From assembly GCA_947481115.1 (NCBI GenBank), contig CANKEI010000001.1:1-41571 (forward strand): a DNA stretch of 41,571 nucleotides. Reading direction: 5' to 3'. The stretch's first letter is position 1. Each line of letters opens with the position of its first letter. Below, one piece after another: positions 23,990-32,470 of this stretch. The notes under the pieces are model-generated. The model made no database searches. It saw only the letters and a list, made by a program, of their open reading frames with translations, and was not told the DNA's origin. The position numbers and the translations under genes were made by a program. The stretch is from a bacterium. GTDB lineage: Bacteria > Babelota > Babeliae > Babelales > JABDEC01.

Positions 23990-24532
23990 CTATTTCAAGT
24001 AATAAACACGTGACCAAAATTGCCCTGGAGAAGAATCTTTTTCCATCATTAAAGCAGCATGTGGAATATTAGGATTTTCTTTAAGCATTTGATCTATCTT
24101 GTTAAACATTTGCGTACCAAGCTCATTACGGCTGGAGTTTTCTCGCCCCCGAAACTGCACGGTAATCTTTAAGCGCATGCCACTTTTTAAAAAGCCTACA
24201 CCTTGATTAAGTTTAGTTAAAAAGTCGTGATCGCTAATTTTTGGACGCAATTTAAGCTCTTTAACTTTCACGACCTTTTGCTTTTTCTTACCCTCTGACA
24301 TCTTTTTTTTCTTGGCATAAATCACTTTGCCAAAATCCATCAGCTTAGCAACTGGTACTCCATCAGCACCATCGTTTGCAATTAGGACTAAATCCATCCC
24401 AGCATCATGTGCCAATTGCAAAGCGCGTTCTTTAGTTACAACCCCGATATTATCACCCGAATCGGTGATTAATTGTAACTGCGTAGCCAAAATACGCTCA
24501 TTGATTTGCGGCAAATTAACTTTATTTTTCAA
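23990..24532 (-). CDS. infC: Translation initiation factor IF-3 (TTG start)
   Basis: IF-3 keeps ribosomal subunits apart and checks start-codon pairing. The protein is 180 aa from a TTG at 24532, which has AGGGGAA 8 nt upstream. The open frame to an ATG at 24604 would add a spurious hydrophobic lead and has no ribosome binding site. The N-domain begins NLPQINERI, then the linker helix KKKKMSEGKKKQKV; the C-domain has ELKLRPKISDHDF, VQFRGREN and PNIPHAALMMEKD. A non-AUG start is a family hallmark, since IF-3 discriminates against such starts and so regulates itself; the E. coli gene uses AUU. Confidence 0.95.
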   Translation of the reverse strand: MKNKVNLPQINERILATQLQLITDSGDNIGVVTKERALQLAHDAGMDLVLIANDGADGVPVAKLMDFGKVIYAKKKKMSEGKKKQKVVKVKELKLRPKISDHDFLTKLNQGVGFLKSGMRLKITVQFRGRENSSRNELGTQMFNKIDQMLKENPNIPHAALMMEKDSSPGQFWSRVYYLK

Positions 24533-24600
24533 ACCGAAGTTTCCCCTGAAACATTTTATAAAACAGTAAAATATAAATAATAAGATTAAAAAAGTTTTTA

Positions 24601-24627
24601 CCACACAGCTATAATTTAGCTATGTGG
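24601..24627 (-). terminator. recA terminator
   Basis: On the minus strand CCACATAGCTA pairs with TAGCTGTGTGG (one mismatch) around a 5-nt loop and is followed by TAAAAACTTTTTT. It lies directly after recA and before infC. Confidence 0.65.
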
Positions 24628-24632
24628 CCAAC

Positions 24633-25634
24633 TCATGGTACCATAATTTCACGCACACGCGCATTTAGCTGGGTAGCCAGTTCAACATTTTCTTTGAGAA
24701 ACTTGATGCCCTGCTCACGACCTTGTGCAATATGCTTACCTTCGAGTGACAACCAAGCGCCAGACTTAGTAATTATGCCATGTTCGAGTGCCGCATCTAA
24801 GATGGCCGCTTCGTGCGAAATGCCTTCACCAAAAAATAAGTCCAGCTCGACGCGTTTAAACGGCGGCGCCATTTTATTTTTAGCTACTTTCACAGCTATC
24901 CTATTGCCAATTACATCGTCACCTTTTTTAAGTGATGCGATGCGACGAATATCTAAACGCAATGAAGCATAAAATTTTAGAGCGTTTCCGCCAGTAGTAG
25001 TCTCTGGGTTACCAAATGAAACAGTGCCAATTTTTTGTCTAATTTGATTAATAAAAATCAAAGCAGTTTTGGATTTATGCACAATTGGCGTTAATTTACG
25101 TAAAGCTTGTGACATCAGGCGGGCCTGTAAGCCCATATGCGAGTCGCCCATTTCGCCCTCTAGCTCCGCTTTAGGAACTAAGGCAGCCACTGAATCAACT
25201 ACGATCATATCTACCGCACCAGAACGAACTAACGTTTCAACGATATCTAAGGCTTGTTCGCCATAATCGGGCTGTGAAATAATTAACTCGTCGATATTAA
25301 TGCCTAAGTTTTGGGCATGTTTAGGGTCCAGAGCATGCTCAGCGTCAATAAACGCACAAATGCCACCGGCCTTCTGAGCATTTGCAATACCATGCAGCGC
25401 CAAAGTGGTTTTACCCGTAGCTTCTGGTCCGTAGATCTCGGTGACTCTACCTCTAGGGAAGCCCATTACGCCAATGGCATAATCGATTAATAGTGAACCA
25501 GTTGAGATCACCTCAATCTGTTGATTTGGAGTTTCACCAAAGAGCATTACTGCTCCTTTGCCATGCGCTTTTTCGATTTGCGAGAAAGCAGCATCTAAGG
25601 CTTGTCGCTTGGAGTTAAGAATGTCTTTGCTCAT
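24633..25634 (-). CDS. recA: Recombinase RecA
   Basis: RecA forms the filament on single-stranded DNA that drives strand exchange and the SOS response. The 333-aa protein has Walker A GPEATGKT at 69-76, Walker B MIVVDSVAAL, the L1 loop around EGEMGDSHMGLQARLMSQAL, and the L2-adjacent FINQIRQKIG with GNPETTTGGNALKFYAS. The C-terminal domain is short and lacks the very acidic tail of E. coli RecA. The ATG overlaps the stop of the upstream PpiD-like gene by 4 nt, so recA is co-translated with it. No LexA box was seen nearby. Confidence 0.98.
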   Translation of the reverse strand: MSKDILNSKRQALDAAFSQIEKAHGKGAVMLFGETPNQQIEVISTGSLLIDYAIGVMGFPRGRVTEIYGPEATGKTTLALHGIANAQKAGGICAFIDAEHALDPKHAQNLGINIDELIISQPDYGEQALDIVETLVRSGAVDMIVVDSVAALVPKAELEGEMGDSHMGLQARLMSQALRKLTPIVHKSKTALIFINQIRQKIGTVSFGNPETTTGGNALKFYASLRLDIRRIASLKKGDDVIGNRIAVKVAKNKMAPPFKRVELDLFFGEGISHEAAILDAALEHGIITKSGAWLSLEGKHIAQGREQGIKFLKENVELATQLNARVREIMVP

Positions 25635-27583
25635 TTGGTTGCTTTCAGTAAAGTTTTATTTGTTTCTATTCTAGCATTTTTGCCCAAAGACGCAATAAAA
25701 CCCTGCTGCCATTGGTAACTTCTTTGATTTTTTAGGGTTTTAGCAATGGCGGCTTTCTTTTCTGCCATTTCAGCGTTGGCCGCCGGTAGCGCTAGGTCAA
25801 CCAGTCTAATCACATAACCTGAGCGATCCGCCCGGCTAATGCCAGCTTCGCCAATCAAAAACTCGTCACCCTTGGTAACATAAGTGGTTACGGCATAAAC
25901 CTTAGCTAAATCCCATAAAACATCTAGGGGGATTCTTTTAGCGCGCAATTGAGCGTCTTCGTGAGCCTGTGAGCGAGTCAATTCTTTGGTAGTATATAAA
26001 GCACCATCAAATTGCTGGGCTAAGCTCTCGAAATCAACTTTTTTACCAGCATAAGCTTGCTTTACCTGGTTTAACTTGGCTTGCATAGCTTTGGCTACTA
26101 ATTCATCTTGGTAATCTTGTAAAACCGTAGCTCTAATTTCGTCCAACTTTTTGACATGCGCCTTATTAATACTGGTGAGCCCTTCGACCACCAATTTATC
26201 ACCCTCAAAGCTATAAGTTAGTTTGCCTGTCGCCTTAATCGCAAAGAGCGCCCGCACGGCTGGATTTTGGTCGTTAGTCGTGCCCACTAAGTTTTTACCT
26301 GGAATATTTTTCTTGTCCGCAAAAGCTTTAAATTGCTGTGTCCCAGTAGCTGAACTCGCCATCCGACGCAGAGTGACTTCAGCGATCTTGCGGAATTTTT
26401 GTGCGCTTAATTCTTTAGTAATTTGCGGCCGGAGCGATTCTAAACCTTTAAATGTCGCTGGAGTACGCGCAATTCTTTGAATGATTTCAATTCCGCCTGG
26501 TAATTCAATCGCTGGCGAAATCTCACCATCGGCCTTTAAGGCAAAGGCCGCTTTTTCTACCCCAATGGCTGTGTTTGTACTTTGTTTAATTAGTACTTCC
26601 TTTGCTTGGTGATTGGCAAAACTGTCTTGACCACTCACTAGCTTGTTACGCAACTCTTTGGCTTGCGTATAAAGTGCATAAATATCTTGGTCGGCTTTTT
26701 TCGGAATTAAGATACGACGAATTTTAATTTCCGCTGGTTTTTCTTGGTATAAAGCTTTTTTATTTTTGTGATAAAAATGCGACACATCTTGTTCTGATAT
26801 TTTAATCGCAAAATCTTTCTGGGTTAATTCCCACAGTTGTCCGGCGCGGGTCTCTTCAGTCCAATAGCGTTTTTTGAGATCATTTTGTTGCTTAAAATAA
26901 CCGGCCAGCTCATGATCGCTGATTTTTTGAGAGTTAATTTTGGCAATAATTTCTTTGGCTGGAAAAGTAATTACGGCGAACTTTTTTTGCCCGTGACGAT
27001 TGCCATAATCTTGGTCGATTTCAAATTGACCTACCACTGCCGCCGCTGAAACTAGATCCAGCACTAGCGTAGCTTGCAATTCTTTAGCGACCAGTTTTTC
27101 TAGTTCTGAAACTGACTGATTGTAAGTTTGCTGGACAGCTTGCTTGTCAATCTTACCGCTTGCTTGATCAATTAAAGCTGCTGGCAATTTACGACTTAGT
27201 TCTTTGCGAGCCATTGCTGACGCAACTATCAATTTTAATTTTTCACCAGCTTGGCCAACTAACGCACTCAAAATAAAATTATTAACGACGTTTTGGGCTG
27301 GATCTAACGAAAAACCAGTTTGTGAAGCTAGCATCATTTGCATCACTTGATCACCATACTGTTGCTGCATATAAGCTAATTTTTCTTTTTCAGTTTGTAT
27401 GCCATGTTCGAATTCCACGTAGCATAACGTTGTACCATTAACTCTAATCGCATAATCACCATGTTTTTTAAATAATTTTAAAAAATCCGACATAAAAACA
27501 ACGCCACTCATGGATAAAATTGCTAGCCATATAAAAGCATTTAGCCAACGCGTGCCCATTTTTTCTCTGATAAATGAAATCAT
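25631..27583 (-). CDS. PpiD/SurA-like periplasmic peptidyl-prolyl isomerase
   Basis: This 650-aa protein has an N-terminal cytoplasmic stub, one membrane helix (AFIWLAILSMSGVVFMSDFL) and a large periplasmic part, the topology of PpiD, a foldase for exported proteins. A SurA_N-like region follows the anchor. A parvulin-like domain lies near residues 285-370 (EIKIRRILIPKK, then DGEISPAIELPGGIEIIQRI); it looks degenerate, so chaperone function may dominate. It is encoded directly before recA with a 4-nt overlap. In a genome with many secreted proteins this is a likely folding helper. Confidence 0.85.
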   Translation of the reverse strand: MISFIREKMGTRWLNAFIWLAILSMSGVVFMSDFLKLFKKHGDYAIRVNGTTLCYVEFEHGIQTEKEKLAYMQQQYGDQVMQMMLASQTGFSLDPAQNVVNNFILSALVGQAGEKLKLIVASAMARKELSRKLPAALIDQASGKIDKQAVQQTYNQSVSELEKLVAKELQATLVLDLVSAAAVVGQFEIDQDYGNRHGQKKFAVITFPAKEIIAKINSQKISDHELAGYFKQQNDLKKRYWTEETRAGQLWELTQKDFAIKISEQDVSHFYHKNKKALYQEKPAEIKIRRILIPKKADQDIYALYTQAKELRNKLVSGQDSFANHQAKEVLIKQSTNTAIGVEKAAFALKADGEISPAIELPGGIEIIQRIARTPATFKGLESLRPQITKELSAQKFRKIAEVTLRRMASSATGTQQFKAFADKKNIPGKNLVGTTNDQNPAVRALFAIKATGKLTYSFEGDKLVVEGLTSINKAHVKKLDEIRATVLQDYQDELVAKAMQAKLNQVKQAYAGKKVDFESLAQQFDGALYTTKELTRSQAHEDAQLRAKRIPLDVLWDLAKVYAVTTYVTKGDEFLIGEAGISRADRSGYVIRLVDLALPAANAEMAEKKAAIAKTLKNQRSYQWQQGFIASLGKNARIETNKTLLKATK

Positions 27584-27662
27584 TGTGATCCAATCGATAG
27601 TTTGCTTAAGTTACAACTCAGGCTTGTTTATGATTTATTAATTAGCTTTATTTTTAATTATT

Positions 27663-28196
27663 TTAAAGTTCGATAATTTTAGTGCTTGATAAATTTTCTT
27701 GCACTTTTATGGCTTGCATTAATTGCTCTAGTTTAGCCTTATCGGTAAATTTTTCGGTAACAATTTGGTACCAAGTATATAATTTATTTTTACTATTGCG
27801 ACTATGCTGTGTTTTAAGTTGTAAGTTATAACCCAAATTTTGGAGCTTATTTAAATATTTCCGCGCCGCTTTTAAGCTATTAAATCCCAGAATAGTTCCC
27901 TGATATTGTTGCTCAGTTGTTAAATTTACCTGCGAATCTTGATCCAACCCAGCTTGATCTTTAGGATTATTACTATCAGGCACTATTTTATTTAGCTCTG
28001 CTGCTTGCGCTAGAACTGCACTGGATAGCTGTTCAGTTAAATTTGCAACCGGTTGTCGACGGCCCCAAAAATAGCCGGCCAGAAAGCTAAGTAATAGACA
28101 AACTAGCAAAGCCGATAAGCCCAGACTAGCTTGCTTTTTAGCTATAAATAAACCAGTCGTCGAACGACATAAGCAATTTTCTGGTCGATTTTCCAC
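27663..28196 (-). CDS. Membrane-anchored SPOR-like protein
   Basis: This 177-aa protein starts at GTG 28196 with a weak ribosome binding site. A membrane helix (LGLSALLVCLLLSFLAGYFWG, about residues 25-45) is followed by a polar linker. A C-terminal region with the SPOR pattern contains QYQGTILGFNSLKAARKYLN, an aromatic-rich strand and a second repeat-like half (YTWYQIVTEKF). SPOR domains bind denuded peptidoglycan at division sites. It lies 12 nt after miaA and before ppiD, so it is probably co-transcribed. Confidence in the SPOR call is moderate. Confidence 0.65.
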   Translation of the reverse strand: MENRPENCLCRSTTGLFIAKKQASLGLSALLVCLLLSFLAGYFWGRRQPVANLTEQLSSAVLAQAAELNKIVPDSNNPKDQAGLDQDSQVNLTTEQQYQGTILGFNSLKAARKYLNKLQNLGYNLQLKTQHSRNSKNKLYTWYQIVTEKFTDKAKLEQLMQAIKVQENLSSTKIIEL

Positions 28197-28208
28197 TATT
28201 TCACTCGC

Positions 28209-29246
28209 TTACTTTTTATTCGCTAGATTAGCAAAATTTGGATCACTTAACAGTCGCTTAATATATAGATCAACATCGGTAGCCGTCAAGTTCAACCATT
28301 CAATTTCAATTTGCCCAGCGGAATTTTCGGTTAATTGGCGCGTGAGCATTTTAAAGAAAGCAATTTGGCGTTTAGCATAATTACGAGAACGTTTTTGAAT
28401 TAATTGCACGGTACTAGCAGCTAAGTTTTCTAGATCACCTGCTGACTTTAAACTGGTCAATAGATCATCGTAGCCAATCAAGCGTTTAGTTAGCAAAAAT
28501 TTTTCCCATGGTGTACCAACTAAGCCCTGGACTTCGGTTAACCAACCAGCGTCTAACATCTCTAAGACACGCTGATCAATTCGGGCATATAGTTCGGGCA
28601 AGTCACGTGTTAAAACAATTAATTTAATTTTTTCTATCTTGGGTATTATAGGCGCAAATATTGGCTTAGCTTGCGAAGGCAATATTTTATATCTCTGCCA
28701 GATTTCTAATGCTCTTTGAACACGATAACTGTCCTGCGGATCAATCGCTTGTGCTCGCACCGGATCAATTAAATTTAATTTTTCCCATAATTTTAAATTT
28801 TCTAAGCGCGAGTTATTGTCATAAATCACCCCGCTATTATCAGACGCCTGGGGAGAAATTTTATCCAAGGGGCTCTCAAAAAACAGTGCTTGCAAGTAAA
28901 AGCCTGACCCGCCGACTAAGATTGGTGTAGCTTTAAGCTCTTTAGTGCAACTATCGGGACTCGAATTTTCTGGCGAATTAGCTACTTGAAGCTTTAATTT
29001 TTTAAATAATTTGCTGACTAGTCTGCGATATTCAAAAGCCGTAAAATTCTCTGGTTGATCTAAAATATCAAATAGGTAATGGGGCACTGGCTCATTGCGC
29101 CAATCAGGTTTAGCGGTGCCAATTGTCAGTGGTGTATAAAGCTGGCCCAGATCTGCATTAACTATCGCTGGATTTTTGAACTGCGCCGCTAGCTTTAAAG
29201 AAAGTTCTGTCTTGCCGACGCCAGTCGGCCCCGCAATGATAATCAT
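28209..29246 (-). CDS. miaA: tRNA dimethylallyltransferase MiaA
   Basis: MiaA adds a dimethylallyl group to A37 of tRNAs reading codons that begin with U. The protein is 345 aa (family about 300-320). The P-loop GPTGVGKT is at 6-13, and substrate motifs NADLGQLYTPLTIGTAKP and VPHYLFDI follow. VGGSGFYLQAL and the later QRALEIWQ, LIGYDDL and KRSRNYAKRQIAFF are family hallmarks. The usual DSxQ is NADLGQ here, a mild deviation at the Ser. Extra length is in Asn/Ser-rich inserts. AGGGG is 4 nt before the ATG. It heads the miaA-SPOR-ppiD-recA run. Confidence 0.96.
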   Translation of the reverse strand: MIIIAGPTGVGKTELSLKLAAQFKNPAIVNADLGQLYTPLTIGTAKPDWRNEPVPHYLFDILDQPENFTAFEYRRLVSKLFKKLKLQVANSPENSSPDSCTKELKATPILVGGSGFYLQALFFESPLDKISPQASDNSGVIYDNNSRLENLKLWEKLNLIDPVRAQAIDPQDSYRVQRALEIWQRYKILPSQAKPIFAPIIPKIEKIKLIVLTRDLPELYARIDQRVLEMLDAGWLTEVQGLVGTPWEKFLLTKRLIGYDDLLTSLKSAGDLENLAASTVQLIQKRSRNYAKRQIAFFKMLTRQLTENSAGQIEIEWLNLTATDVDLYIKRLLSDPNFANLANKK

Positions 29247-29305
29247 ATTGCCCCTAAGAAAACTCTAAGATTTTGATTCTTTAGAGCTTAGCAGAAACCC
29301 GAAAA

Positions 29306-29329
29306 CGGGCCAGTATTTAAACCAGCCCG
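29306..29329 (-). terminator. Probable carD terminator
   Basis: On the minus strand CGGGC (29325-29329) pairs with GCCCG (29306-29310) around a 14-nt loop and is followed by TTTTCGGGTTT. It lies between carD and miaA. Confidence 0.5.
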
Positions 29330-29355
29330 CTCAAGAAAATATTTAAAAAAATCAG

Positions 29356-29892
29356 CTAAATTTGCCTGCCTGTGAGATAAGCTGGGGTGTTTTTCGCCCA
29401 GGTAAAAGCTCCGCGCAACAGCTCTACAGCCCGCTCTTCCATCTCATTACGCACCAAAGAAATCTCTTCTGCCAATAGCGATTCAGTTTGCATTAATAAA
29501 CTTCGCTCACCAAAAGAAAGTTCTTTACGTCGCGAAATGTGATTTAAATCACGATAAATTTTAGATATTTCAAAGATGTCACCGGTTTTGATTTTAAATT
29601 GATACTTTTTACTGCGTTTATTCCATGAGCTGGGAATAGTTAACTGAATTCCAGTACAGTCATTAGGGGTAGATAGAATCTTAAAAATATGATCGATGTT
29701 TTCCTCAGAGCTTAATTTACGAATACCAACCATCTCGGTATTATCAACTGGCACCAAGATCATCATATCTTTATGCAAAAAAACTAATTCGAAGAAAAAA
29801 GCTGATTTACCAGCAATGCTCTTTTCTATTATGCGATTAAGCCTAGCTACTCCATGCCCCGGATAAACCACTTTTTCATTAAGAACGAACAT
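29356..29892 (-). CDS. carD: CarD/CdnL-family transcription regulator
   Basis: CarD-type proteins bind the RNA polymerase beta subunit and stabilise open promoter complexes, notably at rRNA promoters. The 178-aa protein has the N-terminal RNAP-interacting Tudor-like domain (EKVVYPGHGVARLNRI, then VFLHKDMMILVPVDN). A helical C-terminal DNA-binding domain contains GDIFEISKIYRDL and ELSFGERSLLMQTESLLAEE. AAGGAG precedes the ATG by 5 nt. A promoter (TTTAAA, 17 bp, TAAAAT at 29950-29978) is likely. In an AT-rich genome with weak-looking promoters it may be a general activator; that is inference. Confidence 0.94.
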   Translation of the reverse strand: MFVLNEKVVYPGHGVARLNRIIEKSIAGKSAFFFELVFLHKDMMILVPVDNTEMVGIRKLSSEENIDHIFKILSTPNDCTGIQLTIPSSWNKRSKKYQFKIKTGDIFEISKIYRDLNHISRRKELSFGERSLLMQTESLLAEEISLVRNEMEERAVELLRGAFTWAKNTPAYLTGRQI

Positions 29893-29949
29893 TACTACTC
29901 CTTTTTTTATGTGTAGAACGTCCTCTTGGGTTTACTCGTCTAAGAATCT

Positions 29950-29978
29950 ATTTTATCATAGACTGTTAGGCATTTAAA
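29950..29978 (-). promoter_or_regulatory. Probable carD promoter
   Basis: TTTAAA (29973-29978), a 17-bp spacer and TAAAAT (29950-29955) with an upstream TATGA (extended -10-like), 58 nt before the carD ATG. Confidence 0.35.
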
Positions 29979-30044
29979 ATTTAGTAGTTTAGCCCTGTGA
30001 TTAAGCGAGGAATTACGGCGCCGAAAGTTAGGTATTTTTAAATT

Positions 30045-31454
30045 ATGCTGACCAGATCGTCATCGCTATATCAAAAATTTATTACAAACATCAAGTGGAA
30101 CGCTATATCCGCTACATATTATCAAACGATTTTAACTTGCTTTATGGTTTGGCTGTTTAAAGTTACGCCGTTAACTACATATGGCTTAATTGGCACAATC
30201 TTTGCAATCTTATATTTATTAGTGGATTTTTTGGACTTAGGCTTCGATGGTTCGCTAGCCATCGATTTTAAATTATTGAGTGCCAATAAATTAAAATTCC
30301 GAAAAATATTTTTAACGCAACAGTTAGCGCAATTCAGCTTATTAAGTTTAGTGAGCTTGGGCATAATCTTTAAGCACGAAATGGTTAATAGCTGGTTTGC
30401 TGCTAAATTTAGTTGTTGTACGATCACGCCAGCCGTATGGCTAACTTTAGGGCTGTTGTTGGTTTTTGAAGCTTTGCTGAAAGATTTACGGGCGTTAGCA
30501 CAGTTGTTTTTCTTAAGTAGAACTTTAGCCGTAGCTCAGGTGCTAGGTATTACAGTTTACACTGGCATAATCTTATTAAATTATTATTTTAATCCCAACC
30601 AACTTAGTGATCTTGACTCCCAAGCTAGTCTCGCGCCTAGTTTATTAAAAAATAGTTTTTTCGATTTAAATTTAAATTTAATTTTTGCGCCACTATTACT
30701 TAGCTCGATCTTAAGTTTAATAATCTTAAGTTGGGCAATTTACCAAAAATACCGGCAGCTTCCAGGCTATAATATTTCACACGACACCATTGCGCCAGAA
30801 ATAAATCAAACAATTTCCGAACCAAGATTAACTATTAAAACTTTAATAATTCAGCGTTTTTGGATTTTTTTAAATCAGCTTAGTAAATTAGCTTTTAGTG
30901 GCAATTTCTTAATTACGCTTTTAGCCAGTTTATTTGGGGCTGCTGCGATCGCACCCCTGAAATTAACTAGCCGAATCGCGGTCTATTTACGCTATGTGCT
31001 ATATCACGGACTAGGCTTGCCAATTCGATCATTATTATCGCAAACCCAGACTAAGCTTACGTTTCGCAACTATCGCCCAATTTTAAGCCAGATTTTTTAT
31101 AGTTTCATGGGAATTCTCACCAGCGCTGCTGTAATCTTAGTTAGCTTAACTGTAATTCATGCCGAAAGCTTAGAGCTTTTAATGCGCGAAAACAGTTTAA
31201 TTTTCCTAGGAATCTTATTGCTCGATAGCTTGTTTTTAGCGCATGAACAATATTTGCTGGTAATTAATAAAATTTATTATTTTGTGATTCCCAATTTGCT
31301 TACGATTATTTTAATTTATAATTTAGCTAGTAGCTATCACCCTACTTTAAATAGCTTACTACTCAGCTTAGCCGCACTACGGGTCTTAACTTTTATTTTA
31401 ATTAATTTAATCGTAATCAAAAAATTTGTTGAAAAAACTCCACAATCATTATAG
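30045..31454 (+). CDS. Polytopic membrane protein, possible MOP-type flippase
   Basis: This is a 469-aa, highly hydrophobic protein with about twelve membrane spans. The overall layout, with the pattern SARLA-like LTSRIAVYLRYVLYHGLGLPIRSLLS in mid-protein, is reminiscent of polysaccharide (Wzx-like) exporters of the MOP superfamily. No signature motif is decisive. Gln/Asn-rich loops separate two halves of about six helices. No glycan-synthesis genes are adjacent. It is divergently oriented from carD. The ribosome binding site (AGG, about 12 nt away) is weak. Confidence 0.55.
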   Translation: MLTRSSSLYQKFITNIKWNAISATYYQTILTCFMVWLFKVTPLTTYGLIGTIFAILYLLVDFLDLGFDGSLAIDFKLLSANKLKFRKIFLTQQLAQFSLLSLVSLGIIFKHEMVNSWFAAKFSCCTITPAVWLTLGLLLVFEALLKDLRALAQLFFLSRTLAVAQVLGITVYTGIILLNYYFNPNQLSDLDSQASLAPSLLKNSFFDLNLNLIFAPLLLSSILSLIILSWAIYQKYRQLPGYNISHDTIAPEINQTISEPRLTIKTLIIQRFWIFLNQLSKLAFSGNFLITLLASLFGAAAIAPLKLTSRIAVYLRYVLYHGLGLPIRSLLSQTQTKLTFRNYRPILSQIFYSFMGILTSAAVILVSLTVIHAESLELLMRENSLIFLGILLLDSLFLAHEQYLLVINKIYYFVIPNLLTIILIYNLASSYHPTLNSLLLSLAALRVLTFILINLIVIKKFVEKTPQSL

Positions 31455-31494
31455 CTTCGACTCCAGTCTAATTTAATAATCTAAAGGAGCTCTA

Positions 31495-32205
31495 ATGAAA
31501 CAAGTTACATCTAGTTTATTATTGTTATCAGTGGCACTACTCATGGTACCCAGCGAACTTTTGGGTAAAAAATCACGCAAAAATCAGGACACCGTTGACG
31601 CTGCTGACACTGAAGACGGGGCTAGTAGCCACATGGCCGCTAAACCAGTTATGTCGCCAGCCGTTGCTGAAGATCCGGTGCCAACTGCACATAGCGCCCT
31701 AGCTAAAGCGAAGCACCAAGCCACTGTCGCTGGCAATTCTTATAATCGAGAACATGGCGTGGACGCGATTTTTATGGATTTAAAACATGACCTAGAAAGC
31801 TTGCTGGAAAAAGTCCAAACCGAGCTGGGTCATGGTGCTAATGCACACGCTGGCGCCGTTTATGAAGAATCGCTCACAGTTGATGCACAGCACCCCGCTC
31901 ATAAAGAACATCAAGATGTTAAAAAAGCGGTCAGCGCAGTTCACGCAGCTAAAAAAGGCTCGGACGCGATTGCTACTAAAGCGGTTGATCATGTCAAAAG
32001 TATTGCCGAAGGCGCTAAAAAATTAGCTAAAGTCGCTGACGATAATAGTCATCAACTGGGCGAGCAAATGGCCGCCCAAGCTAAAACTAATACTAATGCT
32101 GCTACCGGTATGGCAACAGCGTTAGCCAAATCTAATATTGATCGTGAAGCAGCTGCCAATTTAGCCGCTGTAAGTGCTCCGGCCGAAATTGCCGAATTAG
32201 ACTAA
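31495..32205 (+). CDS. Ala-rich secreted helical protein (236 aa)
   Basis: A signal peptide (MKQVTSSLLLLSVALLMVPS) is followed by a hydrophilic, Ala/Lys/His-rich region with long predicted helices (DAIFMDLKHDLESLLEKVQT; AVDHVKSIAEGAKKLAKVAD). There are no cysteines and no membrane spans after the signal. GGAG lies 5 nt before the ATG, and TTGAAA with TAGCTT at 17 bp spacing upstream could be its promoter. A terminator follows at 32257-32297. Composition recalls apolipophorin- or LEA-like amphipathic helices. Function is unknown. Confidence 0.7.
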   Translation: MKQVTSSLLLLSVALLMVPSELLGKKSRKNQDTVDAADTEDGASSHMAAKPVMSPAVAEDPVPTAHSALAKAKHQATVAGNSYNREHGVDAIFMDLKHDLESLLEKVQTELGHGANAHAGAVYEESLTVDAQHPAHKEHQDVKKAVSAVHAAKKGSDAIATKAVDHVKSIAEGAKKLAKVADDNSHQLGEQMAAQAKTNTNAATGMATALAKSNIDREAAANLAAVSAPAEIAELD

Positions 32206-32218
32206 AAAAAGCTTACTT

Positions 32219-32293
32219 GCCCGCCTACGTAGGCGGGCATCCCAGGGCAAATCATTATTACTCCAGCGGGGCTGGGATGCCCGCTGGAGTAAT
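32219..32293. repeat. Nested triple inverted repeat (REP-like element)
   Basis: Three overlapping inverted repeats occur in 75 bp: a perfect 20-bp palindrome, GCCCGCCTAC followed by its complement (32219-32238); GGGCATCCCAG (32235-32245) with CTGGGATGCCC (32272-32282); and ATTACTCCAGCGGG (32257-32270) with CCCGCTGGAGTAAT (32280-32293). It is far more GC-rich than its surroundings, like mobile REP-type palindromes of other bacteria. The arms share bases, so the structures are mutually exclusive. Confidence 0.75.
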
Positions 32294-32297
32294 TTTT
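32257..32297 (+). terminator. Terminator after the Ala-rich secreted protein gene
   Basis: The 14-bp stem ATTACTCCAGCGGG/CCCGCTGGAGTAAT with a 9-nt loop is followed by TTTT on the plus strand. It is also the third arm pair of the nested repeat at 32219-32293. Confidence 0.7.
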
Positions 32298-32368
32298 AAT
32301 AAAAAATCTGAAAAAGAAAACTTTCAGTAAATCTGAGTCTTACTCGCTAAGATTTTTAGCTAGACAGA

Positions 32369-32397
32369 TTGACATAATTAACAGCTAAAATTATTAT
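32369..32397 (+). promoter_or_regulatory. dnaK promoter
   Basis: TTGACA (32369-32374), a 17-bp spacer and TATTAT (32392-32397) are close to the sigma-70 consensus, 74 nt before the dnaK start. TTTTAGCT and AGCTAAAA flank the -35 (32354-32361 and 32383-32390) as an inverted repeat and could be an operator. No CIRCE element is present. Confidence 0.7.
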
Positions 32398-32470
32398 CTT
32401 AATAGTTTTAAATAAAATTTATTACTGTCCAAACAACTAAAACTAAAAATTAAAACAAAGGGGTATTCAG

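Noticed and set aside
32206..32470. CIRCE operator before dnaK
   Set aside because: No TTAGCACTC-N9-GAGTGCTAA-like pair is present.
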